Origin: Holdemanella sp.
Lineage (GTDB): Bacteria > Bacillota_I > Bacilli_A > Erysipelotrichales > Erysipelotrichaceae
NCBI GenBank assembly: GCA_021442845.1
Contig: JABUSD010000266.1
Span: 1-18,894, forward strand
Length of the DNA stretch: 18,894 nucleotides
Reading direction: 5' to 3'
Each line of letters starts with the position of its first letter. Positions within the stretch are counted from its first letter, which is position 1. The notes below the pieces were generated by a model that saw nothing but the letters and a program-made list of their open reading frames with translations, made no database searches and was not told the DNA's origin. The translations under genes and the position numbers were made by a program. Positions 1 to 7,711 of the stretch are shown in pieces.

Positions 1-84
1 ATTATCACAGAACCAGTAGATGGAAAGACATATGACTTTATCGATCCATGTACAGTTCAGAAATATCAGCAGGTAAATAAATAA
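1..84 (+). CDS. C-terminal end of an unidentified protein (5' truncated by window edge)
   Basis: Frame 1 is open from the first base and ends in TAA at 82-84, giving a 27-residue tail that includes the segment EPVDGKTYDFIDPC. Codon use matches the neighbouring genes, and a strong hairpin follows 6 nt after the stop, as expected for a real gene end. The tail is too short for me to assign a family. Because the next two genes handle esters and glycosides, a carbohydrate-related function is possible, but that is only a guess from position. Confidence 0.6.
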   Translation: MITEPVDGKTYDFIDPCTVQKYQQVNK

Positions 85-90
85 TAATTT

Positions 91-124
91 GGAAACAAGC
101 TATGTAGATAGCTTGTTTCCCTTA
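91..124 (+). terminator. Intrinsic terminator-like hairpin after the partial first gene
   Basis: GGAAACAAGCTA (91-102) pairs perfectly with TAGCTTGTTTCC (109-120) around a 6-nt loop. The downstream tract CTTATATA is only weakly U-rich, so termination may be partial. Readthrough into the esterase gene is possible, and I find no convincing separate promoter between the hairpin and position 141. Confidence 0.65.
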
Positions 125-140
125 TATAGAGGAGAAGAAT

Positions 141-896
141 ATGGCTAAAATCACTTGTAATTTTATTAGCTATACGTTACATAGAGCCGTGGACATCACA
201 GTGGTAATTCCTTCTGTGACATGTCCTGATTTCATTTTAAAGAAAAAAGAAGAATTGACGCATGAACATGAGCCATATCCGGTATTATACCTTCTTCATG
301 GATATGCCAATAACCACGCAACATGGAATGGATACAGCATGGTAGAACTTTTTGCAGAAGAAAGACAGATCTGTGTTGTCATGATCAGTGCCGAGAATAA
401 GTTCTATTGGGATCATGGCAAGGAAGACAATTATTTTACTTTCTTATCAGAAGAACTTCCATGTTTTATAGAGAATACATTCCATGTATCCACGCGAAAA
501 GAAGATTGCTATATCTGTGGGCTATCTATGGGAGGATATGGATCTTTACTTCATGGATTGTCCAATCCGGATATGTATGCAGCGATTGGTTCTTTATCAG
601 GGGCTGTTGAAGGGGCTGCAGGAAATAATAGTCCAATTCCATCCGAACTAATTGAAAAGGATATCAAAGAAAGAAAGAAGATTCCACCACTGTATATCGC
701 ATGCGGAAATGATGATTTCCTAATTGAACCAAATAAAAAATTTGTTGAATTCATAAAGGAAAACAAATTGGATTGTACATATGAGTTTGTTGATGGCTAT
801 CAGCATGAATGGCGCTTCTGGAATTTAGAAGTAGAACGTTTTATGGACTGGATACCAAGAACGGATGCATATGCTGGAACAAAAAGGAGTGTTTAG
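141..896 (+). CDS. Alpha/beta-hydrolase-fold esterase (tributyrin/acetyl esterase, EstA/esterase D type)
   Basis: This is a 251-residue serine esterase predicted to hydrolyse short-chain acyl or sugar esters in the cytoplasm. The nucleophile elbow GLSMGG places the catalytic Ser at residue 129. LLHGY (51-55) is the usual oxyanion-hole strand end, Asp191 or Asp192 (CGNDDF) is the likely acid, and His222 (GYQHEW) the base. The length matches single-domain tributyrin esterases of about 250-260 residues. There is no signal peptide. The start is supported by GGAGAAG at 131-137. It lies only 2 nt upstream of the GH3 gene and is surely co-transcribed with it, which suggests de-acylation of an oligosaccharide that the glycosidase then cuts. 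An S-formylglutathione hydrolase role is less likely, since no formaldehyde pathway genes are nearby. The substrate cannot be told from sequence. Confidence 0.85.
   Translation: MAKITCNFISYTLHRAVDITVVIPSVTCPDFILKKKEELTHEHEPYPVLYLLHGYANNHATWNGYSMVELFAEERQICVVMISAENKFYWDHGKEDNYFTFLSEELPCFIENTFHVSTRKEDCYICGLSMGGYGSLLHGLSNPDMYAAIGSLSGAVEGAAGNNSPIPSELIEKDIKERKKIPPLYIACGNDDFLIEPNKKFVEFIKENKLDCTYEFVDGYQHEWRFWNLEVERFMDWIPRTDAYAGTKRSV
883..889 (+). promoter_or_regulatory. Ribosome binding site that fixes the GH3 start
   Basis: AAAGGAG sits about 9 nt before the ATG at 899, overlapping the last codons of the esterase gene. It decides between the start at 899 and the upstream in-frame ATG at 809, which lies within the esterase reading frame. 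Confidence 0.8.
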
Positions 897-898
897 GT

Positions 899-3115
899 AT
901 GCAGGAAGCAAAGCTAAGAGAATTAATGGATCAGATGACATTGCAGGAAAAGATTGGACAGTTAGTTCAGTTATCTGGAGATGTCTTTAATACAGGCGAT
1001 CTATCAACAGGGCCACAGGAAAAATTGGGAATCACCCAGGAAGTTGTGGATAACTGTGGAAGTGTATTGAATGTCATTGGTGCTGATACGGTTCATAAAG
1101 TACAGGATCAGTATTTACAGCGAAGCCGATTAAAGATTCCGCTACTTTTCATGTCTGATATCATTTATGGATATAAGACGGTATTTCCAATTCCAATGGG
1201 ATTGGGTGCTACATGGAATCCAGATTTAATCCGTGAGGATTATAAAATTATTGCCGAAGAAGCGGTAACGGATGGTGGCATGGTGACCTTTTCACCAGCT
1301 GTCGATATTGTCCGTGATGCAAGATGGGGCCGCTGTCTGGAAATGCCAGGTGAAGATCCATATCTGTCATCCTGCTTTGCTAAGGCAATGGTAGAAGGAT
1401 TCCAGAATAATTGGGAAAAAGGAAAGAGCATCGCCTCGTGTGTAAAACACTATGCAGGATACGGTGCTGTTGAAGCCGGAAGAGAATACAATACAGTAGA
1501 TATGTCAGAGCGCCGCTTTAGACAGGAATATCTTCCTCCATATAAAGCTGCAGTTGATGCAGGATGTGAAATGGTAATGACATCTTTTAATACTGTAGAT
1601 ATGATGCCGGCAACAGGCAACAAATGGCTGATGGATGATGTATTACGTAAGGAATGGGGTTTTGATGGTGTTATCATTACCGATTATGCTGCCATTCAGG
1701 AATTGATTGGGCATGGTGTAGCTAAAGACAAATATGAAGCTAGCAAGCTTGCCATTCAAGCAACCGTCGATATCGATATGAAGACAAACTGTTACTCCAA
1801 TCATCTACAGCCATTGATTGAAAATGGCGAAATCTCAGAAGATTTAATTAATGAATCATGCTGGCGTATCTTAAAATTAAAAAATAAACTTGGTCTATTT
1901 GAAGATCCATATTTTGGATGTGATGCCAAACTCTGTGAACAGACATGTTGTAAGCCTGAATTTATTGAACAGGCAAACAAGACATGCAATGAGGCGTTGG
2001 TTTTATTAAAAAACGATAACGATGTATTGCCTCTAAAGAAAACAGGACAAAAAATTGGGTTGATTGGACCATATGCAGATAATCCAGGTATCTTTGGTAT
2101 GTGGGCATTGCATGGCGATCGCAAATATACAATTACAGTTAAAAAAGCATTGGAAGATGTATTAGGAACGGTTGAATATAGTGCAGGATGTAATGTACTG
2201 GATGATACATCCTGTCTAGGTGGATTTGGAAACATTCCATCTTTAGCTGGTGTTATTAAAACAGGTGATGAACTTGCTGAAGATGAAGCGAAAGCGCTTG
2301 AAATCGCAAAGAATAGCGATGTCGTTATCATGGCAATGGGAGAACACATCCTTCAAAGTGGAGAAGGTGGAGCTAGAACGGATATTACTTTACCAGAACC
2401 GCAGAAGCAATTAATCAGAAAAGTAAAGGCAACAGGAACAGAAGTTGTTGTTGTATTGTTCAATGGACGACCTCTGGCATTGACAGATATCTTAGAAGAT
2501 GCGGATGCGATTTTAGAAGCATGGTATCCAGGAACAGCCGGTGGCAAGTCTATCTGCAATGTCTTATTTGGCGATTATAACCCTTCAGGACGTTTAAGTG
2601 TATCTTTCCCTCACAATGTAGGTCAATGTCCTTTATATTATTCGCAGTATTCGACGGGACGTCCATCCAGTCCGGATAGTGTACATAATACCCGCTTTGT
2701 AACACATTATCTGGATGTACCAAATGAAGCACTATTCCCATTTGGATATGGATTATCCTACCATAAAGCAAGATATTCGAATCTGGTATTGGATACAGAT
2801 AAAATGTCAAAAGATTCAACAATTCATGTATCCGTTGATGTCACAAATGAAAGCGATGTTGCTGGAATTGAAACTGTACAGTTATACATCCGTGATCTTG
2901 TAGGTAGTGTTGTACGTCCTATTCTTGAATTAAAAGGATTTAAGAAAGTGCAATTACAACCGCATGAAACCGTAAATGTATCCTTTGAAATTACAGAAGA
3001 AATGCTTCGATTCTATACGCGCAGCATGAAATATGAAAGTGAACCAGGTGATTTCAAAGTATTTGTAGGATGCAATTCCATGAATTTGATCAGTACATCA
3101 TTTACATTAAAATAA
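899..3115 (+). CDS. bglX: Glycoside hydrolase family 3 beta-glycosidase (beta-glucosidase/beta-xylosidase, BglX-like)
   Basis: This 738-residue retaining glycosidase has the full GH3 layout: an N-terminal TIM barrel (about 5-335), an alpha/beta sandwich (about 365-570) and a C-terminal fibronectin III-like domain (about 645-730). The probable nucleophile is Asp262 in VIITDY, the acid/base Glu489 in SGEGGARTD, and KH (183-184) with the RD/RWGR stretch (139-145) helps to form the sugar site. The opening DQMTLQEKIGQL is a classic GH3 start. I place the start at 899 rather than at the in-frame ATG at 809, because 809 lies inside the esterase gene while 899 has AAAGGAG at the right distance and begins exactly where GH3 homology begins. 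With no signal peptide, the enzyme is probably cytoplasmic and acts on imported oligosaccharides. Glucose versus xylose preference cannot be settled here, so the symbol is tentative. Confidence 0.93.
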   Translation: MQEAKLRELMDQMTLQEKIGQLVQLSGDVFNTGDLSTGPQEKLGITQEVVDNCGSVLNVIGADTVHKVQDQYLQRSRLKIPLLFMSDIIYGYKTVFPIPMGLGATWNPDLIREDYKIIAEEAVTDGGMVTFSPAVDIVRDARWGRCLEMPGEDPYLSSCFAKAMVEGFQNNWEKGKSIASCVKHYAGYGAVEAGREYNTVDMSERRFRQEYLPPYKAAVDAGCEMVMTSFNTVDMMPATGNKWLMDDVLRKEWGFDGVIITDYAAIQELIGHGVAKDKYEASKLAIQATVDIDMKTNCYSNHLQPLIENGEISEDLINESCWRILKLKNKLGLFEDPYFGCDAKLCEQTCCKPEFIEQANKTCNEALVLLKNDNDVLPLKKTGQKIGLIGPYADNPGIFGMWALHGDRKYTITVKKALEDVLGTVEYSAGCNVLDDTSCLGGFGNIPSLAGVIKTGDELAEDEAKALEIAKNSDVVIMAMGEHILQSGEGGARTDITLPEPQKQLIRKVKATGTEVVVVLFNGRPLALTDILEDADAILEAWYPGTAGGKSICNVLFGDYNPSGRLSVSFPHNVGQCPLYYSQYSTGRPSSPDSVHNTRFVTHYLDVPNEALFPFGYGLSYHKARYSNLVLDTDKMSKDSTIHVSVDVTNESDVAGIETVQLYIRDLVGSVVRPILELKGFKKVQLQPHETVNVSFEITEEMLRFYTRSMKYESEPGDFKVFVGCNSMNLISTSFTLK

Positions 3116-3117
3116 TG

Positions 3118-3150
3118 AAAACATCCCTTTAATAAAGGGGTGTTTTCTTT
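3118..3150 (+). terminator. Intrinsic terminator of the esterase-GH3 unit
   Basis: AAAACATCCCTTT (3118-3130) pairs with AAAGGGGTGTTTT (3134-3146) over 13 pairs including one G-U, with a 3-nt loop, and runs into TTTCTTTTA. It begins 2 nt after the GH3 stop. Confidence 0.88.
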
Positions 3151-3156
3151 TATAAT
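3128..3156 (+). promoter_or_regulatory. Candidate sigma-A promoter for the dtd-folD-ychF operon
   Basis: A perfect TATAAT lies at 3151-3156, with TTTAAT (weak -35, 3 of 6) at 3128-3133 and a 17-bp spacer. The predicted start near 3163 leaves a leader of about 19 nt with the dtd Shine-Dalgarno inside it. The -35 element is buried in the preceding terminator hairpin. The -10 is convincing; the -35 is not. Confidence 0.5.
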
Positions 3157-3181
3157 GGGTATTACGTTAGGAGATAAAACT

Positions 3182-3628
3182 ATGCGAGTAATCTTACAAA
3201 GAGTAAAATGGTCAAGCTGTACAATCGATGGTGTAAAGGTATCATCCATTGAAGATGGATATATGGCATTGGTTGGTTTTGATAATAGTGATACAAAAGA
3301 AGTCGTTGAGAAAATGGCAAATAAAATAAGCAAACTTCGTGTATTTGAAGATGAAAATGGTAAAATGAACTTGTCGATAGCAGATATAAAAGGTTCTATT
3401 CTATCGATTTCTCAGTTTACCTTATATGCAAACAGCAGAAAAGGGAATCGCCCTAGCTTTATTGATGCAGCAAAGCCAGATGTAGCGATTCCATTGTATG
3501 ATTATTTCAATGAATATATGAATACACTTGTACCTACAAAGACAGGTGAATTTGGTGCGGATATGAAAATAGAATTATTGAATGATGGTCCAGTTACTAT
3601 TATTCTTGATTCAAAGGAGTTATTTTAA
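3182..3628 (+). CDS. dtd: D-aminoacyl-tRNA deacylase (DTD)
   Basis: The 148-residue protein hydrolyses D-amino acids (and glycine from mischarged tRNA-Ala) off tRNA, a cytoplasmic translation proofreading step. Its two family signatures are intact: SQFTLYA (77-83), which holds the catalytic pocket, and NDGPVT (134-139), the Gly-cisPro loop that reaches across the homodimer to exclude L-aminoacyl substrates. Length equals the usual 145-150. I chose the ATG at 3182, preceded by AGGAGATAAAACT, because an in-frame upstream ATG at 3140 lies in the terminator and promoter. It is the first gene of an operon with folD, only 2 nt before it. Confidence 0.95.
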   Translation: MRVILQRVKWSSCTIDGVKVSSIEDGYMALVGFDNSDTKEVVEKMANKISKLRVFEDENGKMNLSIADIKGSILSISQFTLYANSRKGNRPSFIDAAKPDVAIPLYDYFNEYMNTLVPTKTGEFGADMKIELLNDGPVTIILDSKELF

Positions 3629-3630
3629 GT

Positions 3631-4479
3631 ATGGAATTAATCTTAGGGAATGAATTAAGTGCAAAACTTAGAGAAGAGATGAAAGTAAAAATTGACGAAC
3701 TTGTCTTTTCAGGAAAACGAAGACCTTTATTAACGGTAATTCTTGTTGGGGATAATCCTGCCAGCAAGACATATGTTGCTTCAAAGGAAAAAGCTTGTGT
3801 GTCTATTGGAATGGAGCATAGAACCATTCGTTTAGATGGGTCCATCACTCAGGAAGAACTGGAAAAAGTAGTTGAAGAACAGAATAAGGATGATGGTGTT
3901 GATGGAATTCTAGTACAGCTTCCTTTGCCAAAACATTTAAGTGAAATCAAGACAATCGAAAAGATCAGTCCTGAAAAAGATGTGGATGGATTGCATCCAT
4001 ATAATGCAGGATGCTTATTGACAGGCAGAAAAGGATTTGTGCCTTGTACGCCAAAAGGAATCGTTGCGATGTTGAATTCCATCGGAATCTATGATTTGAG
4101 TGGGAAAAGAGCGGCTGTTGTAGGACGTTCAAATCTAGTAGGAAAGCCAATTTCATTGCTTCTTCAAAAGATGAACGCAACTGTTACAATGGTTCATTCA
4201 AGAACAGCGGATGCAGCATCTGTATGCAAGGAAGCGGATGTGTTGGTTGCTGCTATCGGAAAAGAAAAATATATCAATAGAGAATGGGTGAAACCAGGTG
4301 CCGTTGTCATTGATGTTGGTATTAATCGTATGGAAAATGGCAAACTTTGCGGAGATGTTGATTTTGAAGACGTAAAGGATATAGTAAGTGCCATTTCGCC
4401 AGTACCTAAAGGGGTTGGACCAATGACAGTATGCATGCTGCTAGCCAACACATTAGAGGCTTATGAAAGAAGAGCTTAA
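3631..4479 (+). CDS. folD: Bifunctional methylenetetrahydrofolate dehydrogenase/methenyltetrahydrofolate cyclohydrolase FolD
   Basis: FolD interconverts 5,10-methylene-THF, 5,10-methenyl-THF and 10-formyl-THF with NADP(H) in the cytosol, feeding purine, thymidylate and formyl-Met-tRNA synthesis. The 282-residue length is standard. The catalytic YxxxK motif is Tyr48...Lys52 in KTYVASK; the substrate loop DGILVQLPLP is at 91-100, followed by Asp118 in KDVDG; the dinucleotide loop GRSNLVGKP is at 165-173; and the C-terminal signature PVPKGVGPMT is at 257-266. AAGGAG at 3614-3619 lies in the end of dtd, so translation is probably coupled. All key residues are present. Confidence 0.97.
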   Translation: MELILGNELSAKLREEMKVKIDELVFSGKRRPLLTVILVGDNPASKTYVASKEKACVSIGMEHRTIRLDGSITQEELEKVVEEQNKDDGVDGILVQLPLPKHLSEIKTIEKISPEKDVDGLHPYNAGCLLTGRKGFVPCTPKGIVAMLNSIGIYDLSGKRAAVVGRSNLVGKPISLLLQKMNATVTMVHSRTADAASVCKEADVLVAAIGKEKYINREWVKPGAVVIDVGINRMENGKLCGDVDFEDVKDIVSAISPVPKGVGPMTVCMLLANTLEAYERRA

Positions 4480-4481
4480 CT

Positions 4482-4679
4482 ATGAATGAAAAAGAATATG
4501 ATTTAAATGATATTATCGAAATGAAAAAGGAACATCCATGTCATCTATCTAAACAATGGAAGATTATTCGAATGGGAGCTGATATTCGAATCAAGTGTTT
4601 AGGATGTGGAGCAAGTGTTCTCATGCCACGTCAGAAATTTGATAAAAAATTAAAAAAAGTTGTAGAAAAAGCACAATAG
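4482..4679 (+). CDS. DUF951 family small protein (possible zinc-binding)
   Basis: This 65-residue protein matches the DUF951 pattern as I recall it: an acidic N-terminus with DLNDIIEMKKEHPC, then GADIRIKC, then CLGCG and a lysine-rich end. The Cys20 and CxxC (Cys39, Cys42) residues suggest a small zinc ribbon or nucleic-acid-binding fold, but the biochemical function is unknown. It begins 2 nt after the folD stop with only a weak Shine-Dalgarno-like GAAAGAAGAG, so translation is probably coupled to folD. In many Firmicutes this family lies immediately next to ychF, as here, hinting at a ribosome-related role. Confidence 0.85.
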   Translation: MNEKEYDLNDIIEMKKEHPCHLSKQWKIIRMGADIRIKCLGCGASVLMPRQKFDKKLKKVVEKAQ

Positions 4680-4688
4680 GAGGGAATT

Positions 4689-5792
4689 ATGCCATTAACT
4701 GCAGGAATTGTTGGATTACCAAATGTAGGGAAATCCACATTGTTTAACGCAATCACAAAGAGCCAGGTTGAAGCTGCTAACTATCCGTTTGCGACCATTC
4801 AGCCAAATGTAGGGGTAGTAGAAGTACCCGACCGAAGAATTGATCGATTGGTGGAACTATTTCATCCGAAAAAGACAATCTATACAACATTTGAATTTAC
4901 GGATATTGCCGGTCTTGTGAAAGGAGCCAGCAAGGGAGAAGGACTTGGAAACCAGTTCTTATCTAATATTCGTTTAACAGATGCGATTTGTCATGTTGTT
5001 CGCTGTTTTGATGACCCAAATATTACCCATGTGGAAAATACAGTCGACCCACTTCGTGATATTGAAATTATTAACCTTGAGTTAATCATGGCTGATTTAC
5101 AGACAGTTGAAAATAGAAGAAGCAAGATTGAACGTAAGGCAAAGACAAATAAGGAAAAGGATGCTTTGATGGAATTGAATCTATTAGAACGTCTACAGCC
5201 TGCCTTGGAAGCGGGAATACCAGCACGCGCCCTGGAAGTCAGTGAAGATGAAGCCATTCTTTTAAAAGGATATAACCTATTAAGCTATAAGCCAGTGATC
5301 TATGTTTCAAATCTGGATGAAGAAGGTGTTATGGATCCTGAATCGAATGCGTATTATCAGAGTGTAAAAGAATTTGCCAAGAATGAAAATTCAGAGGTTA
5401 TTGCCCTTTGTGCAAAGATGGAAGAAGAATTATCAGGACTTGATAAGGAAGAGAAGGATGCCTTCCTTGAAGAGTTAGGTGTTCCATATAGTGGATTGGA
5501 TCTATTGATTCAAAGAGCATACAATGTATTGAATCTTTGTACATTCCTTACAGCTGGTGAAGATGAATGTCGTGCATGGACATTTAAGAAAGGTATGAAA
5601 GCTCCTGATTGTGCAGGTGTTATTCACACGGATTTCAAACGTGGGTTTATTCGTGCGGAAGTATATAAGTTTACCGATATTGATGAATTGGAATCAGAAC
5701 AGGCAATTAAAGAAGCAGGAAGACTTCGTCTAGAAGGAAAGGAATATGTTGTGCAGGATGGGGATGTAATGCACTTCAGGTTTAATGTATAA
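4689..5792 (+). CDS. ychF: Redox-regulated ribosome-binding ATPase YchF (Obg/OLA1 family)
   Basis: The 367-residue P-loop NTPase binds the ribosome and prefers ATP over GTP. The P-loop is GLPNVGKST (9-17) and the G3 motif TDIAG is at 71-75. The G4 position reads NLDE (208-211) instead of the GTPase NKxD, the known basis of ATP preference in YchF. A helical coiled insert occupies about 125-165, and a C-terminal TGS domain about 280-365 contains the [11 protein letters not shown] stretch. AGGAGGG directly follows and overlaps the TAG of the DUF951 gene. Its stop overlaps the next start by 1 nt (TAATG). Length is typical. Confidence 0.97.
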   Translation: MPLTAGIVGLPNVGKSTLFNAITKSQVEAANYPFATIQPNVGVVEVPDRRIDRLVELFHPKKTIYTTFEFTDIAGLVKGASKGEGLGNQFLSNIRLTDAICHVVRCFDDPNITHVENTVDPLRDIEIINLELIMADLQTVENRRSKIERKAKTNKEKDALMELNLLERLQPALEAGIPARALEVSEDEAILLKGYNLLSYKPVIYVSNLDEEGVMDPESNAYYQSVKEFAKNENSEVIALCAKMEEELSGLDKEEKDAFLEELGVPYSGLDLLIQRAYNVLNLCTFLTAGEDECRAWTFKKGMKAPDCAGVIHTDFKRGFIRAEVYKFTDIDELESEQAIKEAGRLRLEGKEYVVQDGDVMHFRFNV

Positions 5793-6430
5793 TGTTTGAC
5801 TTTCAGGATTTACCTTATAAGCTTATAGCGGTTATTCTGTCTATGTCAGTTCATGAATTTGCCCATGCCCTTGTATCATATCTAATGGGAGATCCTACCG
5901 CAAAGCAAAGAGGAAGGCTAACCCTGAATCCTTTTGCGCATATTGACTGGACAGGTATACTATGCCTTACTTTCCTTGGATTTGGATGGGGAAAACCTGT
6001 TCCGATTGATTCTGGCTATTATAAGGATAGAAAGCTAGGGATTGTATGGACTAGTTTTGCAGGACCACTAGCAAATTTCATCTTGACATTTGTTGTGCTT
6101 TTGATTGGATTTCTGATGTTCCGTTTTATTCCAGGATTTACAAATACTACAGTAGGCATTATTATCGACAATGTCATTATAAGAACAGCCTATATGTCAG
6201 CTGGGCTTGGTGTGTTCAACCTGCTTCCGGTGCCACCATTAGATGGATCTAAAATATTCTTAGCTTTCTTACCAGATGAAACATATTATCGCGTTATTCA
6301 AGGAAACCAGTATATCTATTTCATTTTCATTGCATTGTTAATGACTGGATTTATATCTGCACCACTTGTATTCTTAAGAAATGGATATATTTCCTTTGTG
6401 ACAGATCTTTTATCTAAACTATTATTTTAA
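5792..6430 (+). CDS. Site-2 protease family (M50) membrane metalloprotease, YwhC-like
   Basis: This 212-residue multi-pass membrane protein is a compact M50 zinc protease without a PDZ domain, predicted to cleave within the membrane. The zinc motif HEFAH gives His21, Glu22 and His25; the third ligand is Asp151 in NLLPVPPLDG (143-152), and AGPLANF (90-96) and GWGKPVPI (65-72) are typical of the subgroup. Hydrophobic segments lie near 8-30, 52-66, 84-111, 132-160 and 174-196. The start overlaps the ychF stop by 1 nt, so it is translationally coupled and the last gene of the operon. Substrates are unknown; this short subgroup has not been tied to one pathway. Confidence 0.9.
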   Translation: MFDFQDLPYKLIAVILSMSVHEFAHALVSYLMGDPTAKQRGRLTLNPFAHIDWTGILCLTFLGFGWGKPVPIDSGYYKDRKLGIVWTSFAGPLANFILTFVVLLIGFLMFRFIPGFTNTTVGIIIDNVIIRTAYMSAGLGVFNLLPVPPLDGSKIFLAFLPDETYYRVIQGNQYIYFIFIALLMTGFISAPLVFLRNGYISFVTDLLSKLLF

Positions 6431-6468
6431 AAAACAGACTGCTTAGCGCAAAGCAATCTGTTTTTTTA
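6429..6468. terminator. Bidirectional intrinsic terminator between convergent genes
   Basis: AAAACAGA/C/TGCTT pairs with AAGCA/A/TCTGTTTT (one C-A mismatch) around a short AGCGCA loop. A T-run follows on the plus strand, and an A-run precedes it that serves as the T-run for the minus strand. It ends both the ychF operon and the convergent lipoprotein gene. Confidence 0.87.
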
Positions 6469-6485
6469 TATACGATATGGTAGGC

Positions 6486-7181
6486 CTAAAAGTTTTCTAA
6501 ATCACTTGGAAATTTAATTTCCTTAAGACCATTTACATTTTCAATCTTTACATCAATCACAATGTCAACATCGGATGATGCTTCTTCCATTGCCTGATAT
6601 CCCTTGATAGTTATCTTTAGGCTGGATAGAACATCGTTCTTTATAATCGCCTCAATGGTTCCTTTTGAAATTGAAATGGTTCCAAAGGCATCAAGAAGTG
6701 TTGCCAGACTTTTATCATTCATTTCAAGGGTGATTGTATCATTCTTCTTTTTGGACGAAGTAAAGAATGAAACGATTTCATCATCCGTAAAATCAAGGAA
6801 AGGGTTATACGTTGACAATTTCTTTGTTGAATCAATTCCAATGTTTTTTAAAACAGATTGGGATGTAACACCCATTGAAGATAGATATGTCTTTTCATCT
6901 TTGATATAGAATGATAGGAAATCATCGGCTGTATTTCCTCCTGCTTCTAGTCCCATATTAAAAGCAACCTGCAGGTTTCCGTTCTGGATAATATCCAGTT
7001 TTATATTCATCTTATCCTCGTTTGTCTGAAATGTACCACTGATGCTTGCAGAATCTGCTTTTAGCGTCTTATTAAATGCATTGATGACGGTTATGACATC
7101 GCTCTTTTCTACTGAGGATGAACATGCACATAGTGAAAAAGTAGTGCATAAAATCAAAAAATACGATAAAATTTTTTTCAT
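6486..7181 (-). CDS. Secreted lipoprotein of unknown function
   Basis: The 231-residue product starts with a lipoprotein signal: MKK, a hydrophobic stretch (4-16), and a lipobox LCAC, predicting lipidation of Cys20 and anchoring to the outer face of the cytoplasmic membrane. The mature part is rich in beta-strand-forming segments with alternating polar and hydrophobic residues, such as SISGTFQTNEDKMNIKLDI, followed by an amphipathic section near 100-140. This loosely recalls LolA/LppX-like lipoproteins that bind lipids, but I see no diagnostic motif and treat this as a weak guess. The start has GGAGG at 7188-7192, 6 nt before the ATG. The gene has its own strong promoter and is divergent from the next gene. 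Confidence 0.85.
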   Translation of the reverse strand: MKKILSYFLILCTTFSLCACSSSVEKSDVITVINAFNKTLKADSASISGTFQTNEDKMNIKLDIIQNGNLQVAFNMGLEAGGNTADDFLSFYIKDEKTYLSSMGVTSQSVLKNIGIDSTKKLSTYNPFLDFTDDEIVSFFTSSKKKNDTITLEMNDKSLATLLDAFGTISISKGTIEAIIKNDVLSSLKITIKGYQAMEEASSDVDIVIDVKIENVNGLKEIKFPSDLENF

Positions 7182-7200
7182 AGAATGCCTCCATGTAGGT

Positions 7201-7229
7201 ATTGTAGTCGTTTTTTATGAAACTGTCAA
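7201..7229 (-). promoter_or_regulatory. Strong sigma-A promoter of the lipoprotein gene
   Basis: On the minus strand, TTGACA (7229-7224) and TACAAT (7206-7201) are separated by exactly 17 bp. Transcription should begin near 7194, leaving a leader of only about 13 nt that starts almost at the GGAGG ribosome site. The -35 end comes within a few bases of the Shine-Dalgarno of the divergent gene on the plus strand (7231-7236). Confidence 0.82.
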
Positions 7230-7242
7230 AAAGGAGAGACTT

Positions 7243-7665
7243 ATGATCTATGCATATATTTCAAAATGGGATAATCGAAATGTTATTCTAGAGAAGCTAA
7301 AGTCCTATCAAATCACGGAAATAGGGGATGATTGTCTAAATTTATCCATGAAGAATATCATGAAAAGAAAATCTAAGGTTTATACAGAGAATGAAGGGTC
7401 ATCTTTCTTTTACATTGTGAATGAAAACATTGAAATGATTCCAAAATTAGGTGTAGGAGCTATGGCAATTGAAACAGAGACAAATAAAAACTGGAAGTTT
7501 AAAAAGCTTAAAAAGGAAGTCGAAACAGAAGCAAACTATTATAGGATGAAAGGGATCATCCTAAAGAATATGAGTCCTGAATCAGAGCAGTATAGCTATA
7601 TTAAATCCAATGTGATAGAGATGGAAGAATTAGAAAAAATATATAGGGAATTGATAAATAGATAG
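7243..7665 (+). CDS. Hypothetical protein, 140 residues, lysine/glutamate rich
   Basis: I do not recognise a family. The start at 7243 is supported by AAAAAGGAGAG at 7228-7238. In-frame sequence upstream to 7042 runs across the lipoprotein signal peptide region and its promoter, so it is not coding here. The protein opens with MIYAYISKWDNR, has no signal peptide or clear membrane span, and its C-terminal half (about 80-140) is charged and probably helical. A terminator follows at once. I cannot identify its promoter: it must lie within or before the start of the divergent lipoprotein gene. Confidence 0.75.
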   Translation: MIYAYISKWDNRNVILEKLKSYQITEIGDDCLNLSMKNIMKRKSKVYTENEGSSFFYIVNENIEMIPKLGVGAMAIETETNKNWKFKKLKKEVETEANYYRMKGIILKNMSPESEQYSYIKSNVIEMEELEKIYRELINR

Positions 7666-7690
7666 AGTAAAAACATGCTCTATTTTTTTT
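7662..7690 (+). terminator. Intrinsic terminator overlapping the stop codon of the 140-residue gene
   Basis: ATAGAG (7662-7667, including the TAG stop) pairs with CTCTAT (7678-7683) around a 10-nt loop, followed by a run of eight T. The stem is short, but the U-run is strong. Confidence 0.7.
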
Positions 7691-7711
7691 GTTAGATGTT
7701 TAAAAAATATC

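Noticed and set aside
809..898. Longer GH3 start at 809
   Set aside because: It would overlap 88 nt of the esterase gene. The Shine-Dalgarno at 883-889 and the GH3 N-terminal homology point to 899.
1801..2349. Long minus-strand open frame (182 codons) inside the GH3 gene
   Set aside because: Ser/Pro-rich composition typical of antisense shadows, no ribosome site, and fully covered by a confidently identified gene.
3140..3181. Earlier dtd start at 3140
   Set aside because: It lies in the right arm of the preceding terminator and in front of the TATAAT; DTD proteins begin at the MRVILQRV equivalent.
7042..7242. N-terminal extension of the 140-residue protein to 7042
   Set aside because: The extension is antisense to the lipoprotein signal peptide and crosses its promoter; AAGGAG supports 7243.
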